Below, one piece after another: positions 39,600-51,700 of a stretch of 64,000 bases of DNA. A program made the translations under genes and the position numbers. Below the pieces are notes generated by a model that was given only the letters and a program-made list of their open reading frames with translations, was not told the DNA's origin and did no database searches. The DNA is from Ifrita kowaldi (taxonomy: Eukaryota > Chordata > Aves > Passeriformes > Cinclosomatidae). The DNA lies in assembly GCA_013398055.1 (NCBI GenBank), contig VZRS01001447.1, positions 708,266 to 772,265 of the forward strand. The letters are read 5' to 3'. How positions within the stretch are numbered: position 1 is the first letter of the stretch; each line of letters opens with the position of its first letter.

Positions 39600-40620
39600 T
39601 GTGTGGGAGTGTTGGTTGGAAGGTGTTTTTGGGGCTCATCAGTCCAGGCACCTGCTCAGAGCAGGATTACGAATATCAGTGGCTTGCCATCTGTGGGTTA
39701 GTCTGCAGAGTCTTGTAAACCCCTGAGAGCAAAGATCATCACCTCTCTGAGTAAGGCACCAAACCACCTTATAGATGTGTTTTCTAATGTCCGGTTTGAA
39801 CCTCCCAAGCTGTTACTTGTGATACCCAGAAGAGTTTGCCTCCATGTTTATGTAATGTGCCTTCAGCTTTAGTTACTATGTGATTATCCCTAGGCAGCCT
39901 CTTTGTCATACTAAACAAACCCAGATCCATCACCTCTTCTCAAACCTCTCATCCTCAAGGCTCCAGGCTGTTTTACTGACTCCTACCAGGTTCTCAAATT
40001 CCTTTTCCGCCTGGGGGACTTGAAATAGAACACAGTATTTGAGCTTCAGTCTCGCCAGCATTGTGTTTCCTTTGATTGCTCTCCTCTTGGCTTTCCCTGT
40101 TTGCAATGAGAGCTGACTCCTGGCTTGTGTTCAACCTGACAAGCAGTTTGATCTCCCTATCTATCTCAGTAACACTGTTGTTCAGCTGGTCCAATCCCAG
40201 GCTCCACAAGCACCCAGGAGCACAATTTTTCACTTTGCAAAGTTCCTAAGGTTGGCTTATGCCTCAAGTTTATGAAGGTATATCTGAGTGAAATCTCTGT
40301 TTGAAGAGTCAACCACGCTTCCTTGTTTGGTATCATCCACAAATTTTCTAGGGATTCATTTTGTGTTGTGTTGAGGTTGTTGATGAAGATACTGCATGAT
40401 ATTGGCTCCAGCATCAGCCTTTGTGGTGGTGCTTGCCTTCTACCAGCTGGATGCTGAGCCATCAGTTACTGCCCTTCAAGTTCAGCAGTCCAACCTGTGG
40501 CCATTCAGTCTAACAGGCTGTTTCTCCAACCCTCCCATGGGAACTGGATTAGCCCTAATCACTAAAAACTGGACTGTGATTTCAGATATATCTGGGAGAT
40601 ACATCAAGTAAATACTTGAA
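39600..40620 (-). mobile_element. Long degenerate CR1 LINE copy (~1 kb)
   Basis: Reading along plus, it shows the reverse-complement CR1 order. First is a GGTTGGAAGG-type 3' end, then segments like TCTTCTCAAACCTCTCATCC, CTTGAAATAGAACACAGTAT, a TTGATGAAGATACTGCATGA block and GATATTGGCTCCAGCATCAG. The last two are remnants of the reverse-transcriptase region. It is full of stops and indels, so it is an old dead copy. Boundaries are approximate. Confidence 0.75.
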
Positions 40621-41743
40621 GTGTTACTAACCAAAGCTAGCTTTGTGTAAGTAAATTCATATAGGTAAAATGAAGTTTCGCAGGTAATTCAGTCTTCCAA
40701 CAGTGATACTGTTTACTTTGGGAGACTTCTGCTGCTGTGAAATGTGGTCTCAGTAAAATAAAATGTGACATCCAGAAGCTCCATAGAGAGTCCTTGTTCC
40801 TTTGTTTAACAGAAATACATGGCCTTTTTGCATGTAGGTTAAGCTCGTATGTTTAGAATGTACATGTTACTCATTTGAAATGGTTTAGGGTCACTAATTT
40901 TGTTTCATTATACTATGAAGTCACAGCAGCTCCAGTTCTAGAAATATTGCATTTAAATCCTTTCATCTCAAAACACTGGAATAAGCACTGTTGAGTAGTC
41001 ATTTCTAGCATCTAAACACTGCATAACACTATGAGCCTTGCATTGTTTTACAGACTTGTAAAACCTCTTCTCAAAACAGCTTAAGTTAATTTTCCTTTCT
41101 GTGCTTTTATTTTAGTTTTTTTGCATTATGGCACTAAAAAACTATATAGAGAGAGTTATTTCTCTCATTCAGATAGCCCATGCCAAACCTGAATTTGAAG
41201 GAATAACCATAATTTCATCTTTCTGTAAACATGTGGAGGAGACAGAAACTTAATACTAAATAAGTTTCTGGAATGGTTAATTAGTCTGTAGTCTCCATTT
41301 GAAACAGAGTCAATTTTCCACGATTTCAAGTGGCAAGATAGGAGTAGCCAGTAATGATTTTGATCCAAGTCATGGATTTGCTTGACTGGATACAGCATTT
41401 TCACGTAGTTTGGCAGCCAGAGCCTAGTAGCATAGATCTGTGGTCACACTGAATTTCCAAATGTTTTAAGGAATTGGACAATGGACAACTTTGTCAAGTG
41501 AAAGAAAATAGAGCCTTGGTATTATGGAGATAACACTTGAAAATGAGATTGATGGCTCTAAAACTTGAATGTGATTGAATGTGAAACTGAACTATTTTAT
41601 TTCCTGAATATCTGGAATTCACTAATGGGATTAAAATCCAGAGAAGCTTTTTTTTGCCCACTTGATTGAAAACCAGAGCTGTTCTAGATTCAACATGTGG
41701 CTGTTTCTACCAGAAAACAGGTACATCTGTTTTTTTGTGCCAG

Positions 41744-41777
41744 GGTGTCAGGACACTTCTGGTGTCAGGACACTTCT
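41744..41777. repeat. Two tandem copies of a 17-bp unit with inner palindrome
   Basis: GGTGTCAGGACACTTCT is repeated exactly, followed by a partial third copy (AGTGTCATG). Each unit contains the interrupted palindrome GTGTC-AG-GACAC. Confidence 0.85.
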
Positions 41778-44241
41778 AGTGTCATGAAACTAATTTTATG
41801 TATATATGATCAGATTAATGTGAGATCAGTAATGGCAGCAAGAAGCAACTGGTACTCTGCAGCTCACAGATTGTGTTTATCCAGTAGGTGTTAGAGGCAC
41901 AGATTTTGTCTCTTGTTTTGATTTCAGTATTTTAAGAACAAAACTAATTTCATCTAATGCTTTTGGACTTCTTATGAAATGAACAAAGAGCTGAACAAAT
42001 AGACATTTTGGTATCCTGGAGGCAGATTGGTGAAAGTCAAGATTTGCCCTCAGACAGAAAAGTATTGGTGAAAATCATTAGGAGCAAAGTTTCATGTGCT
42101 CTTCTTTGTGACATAAATTGAAATTTGGCATTGCCTGTGAGATTTTTTTTTTAAAGACCTGTGTAGTGGCAGTGTGAGTTCAGTGCTTAAAAGCAGATGC
42201 AGAGCATGGGATGTCAGACACCCCTTTTTGGTTGGAAATTGGGCTGTGGGGTTTCTTGTTACTCGCTTCTGATACTGACGTGGAAAAATAAATCTTTCCA
42301 GTGGAATGAGACAGAGAAATAAAGTGAGTGGACACAGATCAGAAAAGATAGGTCTTGTACTTAACTGTCTGATTAGCAAGGCTAATCTTTAATGCTTTAA
42401 TTATTTTAAAGCATGGATTCAGAAAATTTGTCTGTGTTAGAACCAAGGCGTTTTATTTTATTTTTTTCTTCAGTCTTCTCTGTAATTTTGATTCATGACA
42501 CCTTGACCTGTTGTTTTGGTTTTAAATAAATCTGGTAATTTAGGCTTTTTGTTTAAGAGAAACAAAGACAAGTGTGAAATCATCCTAAAACTCAGCTGGT
42601 ATTGAACAATTCCTTTGAATTTTATCTTTTTTTGTCTCTTTGTGTGTTAAGAGAGACTTGTAGGTATGACAAATATCTTGCTTTTGTTCTTGCAGGCTCT
42701 TAAATTTCTTTTGTGCGTTATTGGTTTTTGGTAGAAAGTTTTTTGAGATGTATTCTTGTGTGAACACAAATAAAAATCCACCAGCTGTGTTTCGATCTTG
42801 ATGAGCATCTCTAGTTGTTTTACTAGCTTTCTTGATGTTACCTTAGATTTCCATGTTTCAAAAGCAGCATTACGTAGGTTAGTCCTCTAAAATGTACTTA
42901 AATGGAAAAAGTATACACATGTATTTGGCATTAAAACCAAAAAGAATGCCCAGCTGTAGGGTAAGTATACTGAAGTGGCAAGTTGGAAATTATATATTTT
43001 TTTATATATCCTCCCTACCTCTGGGTAAGCAGTAAAATGTCATGAGAATGCCTTGTTAGAATGGAAACTGGTGAGCAAGTGTAAGTGCTTGCTCTATACC
43101 TGTTGTTAAACGAAGCCAAGGAGTAGGACTAGACTAAGTGCTTACTATTTTATGTTGTTGGTGTTGGGGTTTTTTTTAAATAGCTATACAGCTGGGTATT
43201 TTTTGGTGAGATCAGAGTTTTGGAAAGTTAAAAATTGCATGTTGAATTGGTGTCATTTAACAGAGCATATAATGAGCAATATGTTGCTCATAGGTCTGTT
43301 TGAAACCAGAGAGTCTTGGGCATCTTGTGCATTGGACATCTGGGTTGGTTTGTCTGCTGCTTCCTTCCTGCTGGACTTCATTACAGATTTCTCTGCAGCT
43401 TTTCATGCTGGAATTTGTTTTTTCTTAGGGTTGTGTTTTCTTGGTATGGAAACAGGAAAGGCTGGAGCTTCCTGCCCATATAAACAATAAATCTCTGTGA
43501 ACTAACTGGAACAGATTCTGCCTGCCTTCCCTGAATACCATGTTTAAAAGGAAGGAAAAAGCATAAGTGTTTTGGGTATTGAAATAGGATTGACTTAATA
43601 GTAAAGCTATTTTCTTGAAGAAATATGCAGAGGAGACAGGATGCCTTTACTGTTTTACTGCATAGTCCTTAAAATTCAGATCTGAAATGTATTTTTGTGT
43701 GACCATGTTAAATGTTGCGTTACGTCATCAAGTATGTAGAAACTTTTCTAAGGAATTGATACAGCTGATTACATAAGTTTTGGCAAGTGCCCTTTTTTGC
43801 ACATTCAGAGCTGTGCAGATGTATATTCTATATTTTTTTAAATATACTGCCACAGTTTCATAAAACATCAGAAATTTTCATCCTTATTCCACTCCGAATT
43901 AAAGCTGCTGATTTTTAGCTTATTTGTCAATTATGTTATGATCTACAGTTTTGTTTCTCTAGTCAGTCATGGATAGTACACCATGGCTTGATTTATAAGG
44001 AGACTGAGTTGTAACAGTGCCACATGGACAGTGTGGAAGAATATGTATGCCTTAAAACATCTGGAACTGAAATTACCTATACAATGATGTGGACAATTGG
44101 TTTGTTTAGGGTTGTGCTGCTTCTCTTTGAGCCAGAAAGAAAAATTGCACCTTTCTAAAAACAACTAATGTAAAAAAATTATCTGTGTGTGGGAACTTAT
44201 TTTAATATGCAGTCTAACTTTGTGTTTTCTTTTCCCTCCAG

Positions 44242-44409
44242 CTGGTGAGCCTGCTGCTGATTGGAATTGCAGCATGGGGAATTGGCTTCGGTCTCATCTC
44301 TAGTTTCAGAGTTGTTGGAGTGGTAATTGCAGTAGGAGTCTTCCTCTTCTTTATTGCCTTAGTTGGATTGATTGGTGCAGTGAAACATCATCAAGTATTG
44401 CTATTCTTT
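44242..44409 (+). CDS. TSPAN13: TSPAN13 exon 2 (membrane segments 1-2)
   Basis: A 56-codon exon of phase 0. The acceptor CTCCAG ends at 44241 and the donor GTATCC starts at 44410. It encodes LVSLLLIGIAAWGIGF and VGLIGAVKHHQVLLFF. Confidence 0.95.
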
Positions 44410-47400
44410 GTATCCTTCTGATGCATTGCATTGATTGCAGCTTGGTTGAAGCCCTGTAAACAACCTGCTCTGTCAGCTGAGACTGCTGGGGGAGGTACTT
44501 CAGAAACAGAACTGAAATTCACAATCTTACTTTGGTCAAGTGCAGTCTGAATTAGACTTCCTTTCCATTTAACTTTATTTCTGTTTCCTTTTTTCTCCAT
44601 TGTTTGTGCTCTGAAGATAGAAGTATTCACATCTCTTTTTAAAAATAAGACTATTTTAATTCTTTGAGAGCTTTTTATGGTGGCTCACTGTGTCACAGGT
44701 GCCTCTTACTGTGTGCTCAGCCCTACACGGAGCTAAAGTAGGTGAACTATTAATGTTTAACTTTTTTGGTCTGTGGATAAGAACTGACCTCCACTTTACA
44801 AACAGCTTAATTGTGTGAAGTATCTGCATCTGAACACAGCAGCCAAATTTTGAAAGTATTCCCTAACTTTCAAAACATGATCTTTAGTATCAAAGTTTAT
44901 TCTTTTTGTTTTATGCCATTTTCAGATGCATTAGTCCAAACGTGTGTGAGGCTGTGTTCCAGGAGCACCTCTTACCTTTTTTATTTTTAATCTACGCTAA
45001 AGTTATTTTTTGTGATTAATTACAAGACTATGTCATTGAAAAAAACTAATTTGAATATGCAATACCCAGAAAAATATTTTCTCTACTACTTTATTTAAGT
45101 GAAGTATATTGAAATGATGTGAGTCCCTGAAACTGGAGAAATTGGCTGGAGATTTTTCTCTGAAAGCTCCTTTTATTAACCTCTCTGCTCATGTTTTCTT
45201 GCTAGGCAAGAAATACCTAACCTGGAAATACCAGCATCTATTGTAGTAGCCAAAAAGAGATAATATATGGTGATTGGGTTTTGGGAACATTATTTAGGTC
45301 ATCTTTTCCACAGCCAGTCAGAATTTGCTTCCATAGTTCTTTTGTTTTAAAGGACTTGTTGTTACCCAGTGAAATAAGGAACGCCATTGGGTGGATATGT
45401 TATAAAAGCAAAATTAATTTGAGAGTATATCCTTAACCATTGTTTCCAGTACATGATTATTCTTCTGCTAGTGTTTATTGTCCAGTTTTCTGTCTCCTGT
45501 GCCTGTTTGGCACTAAATGAGGAACAGCAGGTAAGAAAAGTTTCCTGACTTCTCAGTTAATCTATAGCATAACACTATAAATATATATGTACACAGGCAC
45601 ATGTATTTGTATATAGTCCTCCAAAATATGAGGAGAGCATATTTTAAGAAAATTATCCAATTTATTAAAGACTAGATCTTGGTCAGTGCTTGGCTCTGGT
45701 AGCTAGAAGGAAATACATTTGGGTCCTAAAATGACTTTCAGATGTCTTTTTTTAAAAATTGATTTGTTTTTAAGCTTCCTTTCTAGGTTTATGGTCATAG
45801 GTGTAGCAGCACGATTTCTTGAATATATCTCATGTTCAGCAATTTCAGATAAGCTGATGAAATACACAGTAATCATGGTGTAAATTTGATAATGTCACTG
45901 AATTGTTCTTGTGTAACTGGAAAGGTCATAACTACATTAGGCATTTACATGTGAAAGTAAAACAATCTCCCATGTGGTATGGAGACCAATTCTTACTGCA
46001 TAAGAAGTGGGTAAGGGTGCAGTGACTAAACAATCAGCTTTTGCATGTGAGCATGCTTTTTGTGTAAAGCCTAGGCAGTCCCAGCTAGATTAGTTGCATG
46101 TCCCATTACTAGGGATCTTGTTGGGATTAGCAAAAACAAAGGAAGACAATGAATTATACCCATGAATGTGCTGCTGTTAGGTGCTGTTCTTTCATTAGCT
46201 ACACAGCCTGTTTAGACACTCCAGTCATTCTTTAATATATTTATATTCTCCCGTTGAGCATCAAGATCTGAAGGCTTTAGTTAGGGCATTATCAAGTTGA
46301 TTTTGTATATTGGTTTGCAGTGTAAAACAGTTCAATTAATGTAATATGTATTTACTTGTGGCTTCTAGAGTGAACTTCTAGAGGTGGGATGGAGTAACAC
46401 CAACAGCGCGAGAACAGATATTGAGAGAAATCTGAATTGTTGTGGATTCAGAGTTTTTTATTCGAATGAAACCTGCGCCGCTGTAAGTTCTTCACGCGTG
46501 AAAAACCATAACTTTTTCACACTGTGTTTGTTCAAAAATGTACAACTGTTTTCATAGTTACAGAAAGCAGCATTTTAACAAATGTGTAATGTAGTTGTTA
46601 CAGTGATACTAAGCTCTTCTCTTTACTTACTAGAAAGACAATCACAGGGCACTGTGCAAAGCTTGTACTCCACTGTCATTTATATACTTGCTCTCTTGGA
46701 GTCTTTTAAAACTGCTGGAGTTTTGTCCATGGTAGCAGTCTCTCCTAGAGTAAGCTAGATGCTTTCAAACAAGAAAGTGTCATCAGAAAATGGAAAGCAA
46801 TTTTCTGTGTCTACTACAGGATTGTCTTAGAACTCTCCACTGTAGACCATGTGCACCGATAATGGAAGAATATTCTGGAATGGTGCTGAGATTTGTTGGA
46901 GGGATTGGACTCTTCTTCAGTTTCACAGAGGTGAGTGGGTGTTTAGAAAGGTGAGTGCTTTTCCCCCACTTTTAAAGCTTTGTTTTGTGAAACACAATTT
47001 TAGGGGGTTTATTACAGGAAACCTTAGTCCAATCTCAGGAATCAGATAATTAATTAGGCCAAATTTTTCAAAGCTATGAGCTTGCTTAAGTCTGTCGGGA
47101 GGAAGGCTTTTCTTGCAACTTTGTTATTTAGACAACAAACCTCAGCATTAAAATGTGGTGCTGTAAAGTTGAAGCTTTTCAGAAAGTTAGCTGTTCAAGT
47201 GTACCGTTCTCCAACAGTAATAAAAGGAGTGTTGTTGCTTAACCTTGGTCCCTCTTCTTCCCACATATTCCCCACTCTAGCACACATAAGGTCTTTGAGG
47301 ATTTTATTTTTTGGTGCCACCTGTAGTGCAAAGATGGAGTTGCATGAGGTGTGAACTGTATTTTAAACAGTAGGTTGAAATTAAAAAGGTCTTTTGACTC

Positions 47401-48180
47401 TTTGCTTTAGTACCATGATGATACGTAACTTGCTCTATCAATTGGAGTATAAAAATTCTCAGAGCAGGTCTTTTCTAACCCCGGAGTAGGGCATGTGAAA
47501 ATGCTCTTCCTGCTGCTTAGTGCAGTTTTTAGAAGGTTTGTCCATATGACAGCAACAAGAGAGATATGGCAACTTAAACAGAATCACTCTGACCTCAGCC
47601 ATCTCTACTAAAACTATGAAGGTGCTGGGAGGGGGGAAGGTATTGGGGGGAATGGCAAGATTTGAAAATGCACAAGAAACCCGTATAGTTAAGTGGTAAA
47701 ATGAAACAATTTGGAGGATTTTTTTTATCATTATACTAAAAGCAGGTTTATGAGCAGTTATTATTTGGGAAGGGGAGAAGAATAATTTAACTTTTGTTAT
47801 AACAGTAGGAAATTTTTTATTGCATTGAGAATATGGGTTTGGATTTTTTTGTTTATAGTTTTGGCTTTTTTGTTTTGTTTTTCTCTCTGTTGCTAGGTAT
47901 GATTTTTCTCTGAGAGAGAGGGTGCACTCTTTTTTCGAATTAAGAAAGTTGGAGTGTGGTTGTACAATTTCAGCAACAGTAAAATATCCTAAACTTGTAT
48001 ACTGGAAATTCATTGTCCTGATTTTATGTTTAAAACAAATTTTGTAAAACTAGAGGATGGGATGGAGACCATCTGCTTAATAATATCTTTGGTTTTTATT
48101 TTCAGATTCTGGGAGTCTGGCTGACTTACAGATACAGGAACCAAAAGGATCCCCGTGCAAACCCTAGTGCATTTATTTGA
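44242..48180 (+). CDS. TSPAN13: TSPAN13 (tetraspanin 13), coding exons 2-6, first exon not found
   Basis: The joined exons are 44242-44409, 45450-45530, 46369-46482, 46820-46930 and 48106-48180. They give 182 residues in one frame, all phase 0, against 204 in the human protein, so only about 21 N-terminal residues (part of membrane segment 1) are missing. Visible are the rest of segment 1 (SLLLIGIAAWGIGFG), segment 2 (VVGVVIAVGVFLFFIALVGL), segment 3 (YMIILLLVFIVQFSV) and segment 4 (FVGGIGLFFSFTEILGVW). The extracellular loop carries the tetraspanin CCG signature (NLNCCGF), four further cysteines and an N-glycosylation sequon NET. The C-terminus is RYRNQKDPRANPSAFI. Tetraspanins organise membrane microdomains. 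TSPAN13 belongs to the small TSPAN13/31 subgroup with a short large loop. The loop in the fifth exon is one codon shorter than I recall for human. Confidence 0.95.
44410..45449 (+). other. TSPAN13: TSPAN13 intron 2
   Basis: A 1.04-kb intron with GTATCC donor and TTTCCAG acceptor. Nothing else is recognised. Confidence 0.85.
45450..45530 (+). CDS. TSPAN13: TSPAN13 exon 3 (membrane segment 3)
   Basis: A 27-codon exon encoding YMIILLLVFIVQFSVSCACL and ALNEEQQ, followed by donor GTAAGA. Confidence 0.95.
45531..46368 (+). other. TSPAN13: TSPAN13 intron 3
   Basis: An 838-bp intron between supported exons, ending GCTTCTAG. Nothing else is recognised. Confidence 0.85.
46369..46482 (+). CDS. TSPAN13: TSPAN13 exon 4 (large extracellular loop, CCG motif)
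   Basis: 38 codons: SELLEVGWSNTNSARTD, then ERNLNCCGFRVFYSNETCAA. It holds the CCG tetraspanin signature and an NET glycosylation sequon. The donor GTAAGT is a perfect consensus. Confidence 0.95.
46483..46819 (+). other. TSPAN13: TSPAN13 intron 4
   Basis: A 337-bp intron between supported exons, ending CTACTACAG. Nothing else is recognised. Confidence 0.85.
46820..46930 (+). CDS. TSPAN13: TSPAN13 exon 5 (loop end and membrane segment 4)
   Basis: 37 codons, DCLRTLHCRPCAPIMEEYSG through FVGGIGLFFSFTE, followed by donor GTGAGT. The three cysteines complete the loop. It has one residue fewer than the human exon as I recall it. Confidence 0.94.
46931..48105 (+). other. TSPAN13: TSPAN13 intron 5
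   Basis: A 1.18-kb intron. An antisense ORF at 47459-48013 is open for 184 codons, but its translation is low in complexity and matches nothing I know. It is treated as chance. Confidence 0.8.
48106..48180 (+). CDS. TSPAN13: TSPAN13 exon 6 (C-terminal tail)
   Basis: 24 codons plus TGA, ILGVWLTYRYRNQKDPRANP ending SAFI. The acceptor is TTTTCAG. This is the most conserved, diagnostic TSPAN13 segment. Confidence 0.96.
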   Translation: MLGVWLTYRYRNQKDPRANPSAFI

Positions 48181-48780
48181 TAAGTTTATAAAGGACTGAA
48201 TCTTCTCTCTGCACCCTCTACTTAAAAATACTGATTCTCCATAGTTTGGTATTTCTCCATAATAGGTAGTCCACATGTACCCAAAATAAAACTCAAGTTC
48301 TGTAAGAAATGTGTAGTTTTCATATTTAATTTCCACTATTTTTCTTCTAAGAATCTCTATCTTAAAGTAGACGGGTGCATTCAGTAGCTGGGCAGGGTTG
48401 AACTGCTGGTTAAGACTTTGTTAATTGATATGGTGAACTCTATACAGGGAGTTTTATAGCACTACTGGGTTATCTGGTGTTAAAAAAACCCCAGAAGTAT
48501 TTTCTGCTGTATTCATTGATTTCAAAAATTCACATGAATTCTCATTAAAATAATAAAAATTTACGGTGGATGGTTGGGTATGATTTACGTAGGTTTTAGG
48601 ATGTCCTCTAGTAAACTTTTTTGTCTCCCACTTTCCTGTTAAGGTAAAAGTAGAAGCTGAAGATGTTATTTTCTATAGTGCACATTAAGTGTATGTTAAT
48701 GACTACTGTAGTTCTTCACCCCTCCTCTTCCCTGTTTGTTTTGGTTTTCCGGTAGCTTTAGAATTTTGTTGAGAATAAAA
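48181..48780 (+). other. TSPAN13: TSPAN13 3' UTR (approximate)
   Basis: Non-coding sequence after the TGA with three candidate AATAAA signals at 48285-48290, 48552-48557 and 48774-48779. The middle one is followed by a GT-rich stretch (GGTGGATGGTTGGG) and looks best. The true end is uncertain and may lie further on. Confidence 0.6.
48552..48557 (+). terminator. TSPAN13: Best candidate poly(A) signal of TSPAN13
   Basis: AATAAA with a GT-rich downstream element within 10-30 bases. Alternative hexamers are at 48285 and 48774. Confidence 0.5.
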
Positions 48781-51700
48781 ACAATGTTAATGGATATTGT
48801 CATTATGAGAACAATGAGTGAAGAAAATCAGGAGAATGTAATCTGCAGCTGATTAACTTGAAACTTCTTTTCCTTGACAAGTGAATGAAGTTTTGTATTT
48901 GCACAATCATTGTCTGTCATCTCTGATGTAAGAAACTTGATGTCTGGAAAGTTGTTGTACAGCTATTTTTTTTAGATGGTGTAAAGTCATTGTTGTAATA
49001 ACTCAGCAGTGTATATTTCTCTGTCATCCAGATAACAGTCTTGATTTCATGAGAGATTGAATGACGTGTAAAAAAAAAGAAAGAAAAACAGCAACAAAAG
49101 AAATGGTTTCCAGTAGTTTGTTTTCTGAAAACAGAGAATTCGATGTAGAGTTCAAGTTATCCATGTAGCAAGTATTGTCTGAGAGGAAGGAAAGCACGGT
49201 CCCTCTTGCTGCCTGTAACAGAAGTGGTGCATCAGCTGAAACAGCAGACATCTGAACGCCCAAGGTGCACTGTGTTCCATTTGCTTCTCATCACACTGAA
49301 TTGCAGATCTGCACTACACATTTTCTTCATTCATTCTTCACTCAGTTGCTGCTGCTGGCAGAGTAGGTAGTTGCTGTAGCCTGAAAGGCAGCTCTACAGG
49401 AAGAAAAGGGGAAGAGTATTAAGGCCCTCTGCCAAGGAATACAGCACCTGAGCAAGGTGGAAAGGAAGTCTGGAGGCAGACAGAAGTAGATTTTCATACA
49501 GTCTCCCTTTACTAGGGAGATCCCTCCTTACTCCTGCAGAGGAGACAAAAAGAGGTTGAACACATGCCCATCAAAGCACTTTCAGACTTTCACAGGCCAA
49601 GGGCTCCTGAAGAAGGAGTTATCTTGAGGTTTTGAAGGGGAAGAGCAGAAACTGAAAGCAGAGGGATGTCAAGAACTTGCTATAGAACTGCTTCTCTTTA
49701 GGTGTAGCTGAGTTGTCAGCACCTTCTGGAGCTGCGCTGGGAGCTGCTGCTGCTCCTGCCCAGCTGCTGTGTCTGGCTTGAGCACATACCTGGAGATCCT
49801 GGGTAAGAGCCCACTCGTGTGCTGAAACACCTTAAGAGCCTTCAGGCCTGCTGAAGTCTAATAAAATGTATGCAGCACTTTTTTTCTCCCAGTTGCTGTC
49901 CCGTTTCCCTCAATTGCTCTCCAGCCATTCCCAATACATAGCAAGAGGACAATGATGATCTCATGGCCACCTTTAGGAACAGTTCATTTTCCTAGTTTAG
50001 ACAGGCTTTGTGTTTTGTACATTACAGAAAGAAATCCAAGGAGTTGTCATATGGAGAGAGTTAGTGAAGCTTAAAATAGTACCACATTGCTGCTTCAATT
50101 TTGACTTTTTTCCTAATTGTTTTTGTAGTGCTTAGTTTTGGGTGGATCTGGTTTCATAAATATGATCGATTATACTGGAGTATAAATGTGCACCAATGCA
50201 AAAATACTGAAAATATTACCACTTCCTAAACTCTCATGTCTCATAATGTGAATTTGTTTTAGTAGTCAAAAGACAGAGCAGTGAATTGTATGGAATGATT
50301 AAAGTTTTTCTATTGTATTAAAAGTACATTATCTCTTTGGGACTGTGGTTAAACAAACCCATGGACCCACACAAACACTGAAATTCCCAATCGGAGGTGT
50401 GGATTTGCTTTCCAAACCTGATCCTGAAAGGGACAATAAAACACTGAGTCTGACTTTGTTTTTGGGAGGTGAAGAGTGTTGCCTCTCAGGGAAAGTCTTA
50501 CTCGTGTGAGTATACAAGAAATGCTGTACTGTTCTGACATGCCAAACTAGAGCACTTTAAAAAGTTACTCATACCTATTCTTGGTGGGTTTTGTCATTGA
50601 ACTTTGTTGCTTTCTCTTCTTAAAAAATGTTTTCACAACACAAAGATTTTTTGTTGTTTGTTTTCTAGAGATGCATTTTAATTTTCACCTGACTGCTTGA
50701 GATTTGGACTTCATGGTAACCAGATTTTCTAGAAGCTGTTTACAACACCAGTGTCAAAGTAACAGAGTGATTTAGCTTGGAGCATTCTTACTGCTTACAT
50801 TAGATGTCTTTTGGCCTTAGTTGTGTTTTAATGCTTTCTTCAAGTTGGTTATTCTGCAAAAATGTAGAAAGATGTCTTCCTTCAAAACACATACACATTT
50901 TTATCATATAAAAATAATTGGCTGTAAAACAATAAAAGCCAATTCTTCTCCAGCTATGTGAGAAAGTGACTAACATCCTGGTACTACTGCACAGTATCTG
51001 CCACCTTTCACATGAAAGTAATTATTACAAAAGGGAAAGCTTGTATGAATTGATGTGATGTCTGTAAAAACGTACCTTAAAAGCTATAGCTGACAAGTGA
51101 ATAGGAATGTAGTAGTGTTCTTAATTTGCATTATTATTTTTAGACCTAATTATTTAGAAGATTGTCTGAATGCTAGTGCAATTCTTAAAACCCCCTTATC
51201 CATCCTGTGTACTTCAGGTTATCTAAGGATCATACATATTTCAGCAATGATTTCCCAGGTTTTCCAAAGAAATGGAAAGAGGCTTTTTTAGTATCTCAGC
51301 TTGGCTTGGTGCCTCCATAAACCTGAAAGAATTTGTATTTAGAGGAAAAGGTTAGAAGAGCAGGATTAAGTTGACCATTTATGTATTAAGATTCTTGAAA
51401 ATTTGGTTAAGGTGAAAAGTAAATGAGAAAAGCATAGTCTTGAGTGCAAAAAAAGAATTTCAGTTTCAGAAGCTAATTTCTTGATACTTGCAGACTGGAC
51501 TAACTTGGGTATTTGCATCTAGGCGTGTACATTAGTAGACCCTTGTAGTTACACTTTATATCCATTTACTGGATGTTGTGCATAGCATCAGTACATCTGC
51601 TTAAGAAAATAATGCTACTTCAATAGTGTTATAAAAACAGCTTTAAAACATGATGGCACAGGCAGCCTTTGTTTATGTCACATAGAGAGCTCTAGCAAGT

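Larger units (their letters stand above)
32761..44241 (+). other. TSPAN13: Presumed TSPAN13 intron 1
   Basis: AT-rich DNA between the CpG island and TSPAN13 exon 2, ending with a pyrimidine tract and CAG acceptor at 44239-44241. It contains three CR1 copies (33763-33835, 36065-36190, about 39600-40620) and two tiny tandem duplications. No other exon is recognised. That it is intron 1 depends on the island being the TSPAN13 promoter. Confidence 0.55.

Noticed and set aside
47459..48013. Antisense ORF of 184 codons in TSPAN13 intron 5
   Set aside because: The translation is K/Q/N/S-rich from A-rich DNA with no known motif. It is most likely chance.
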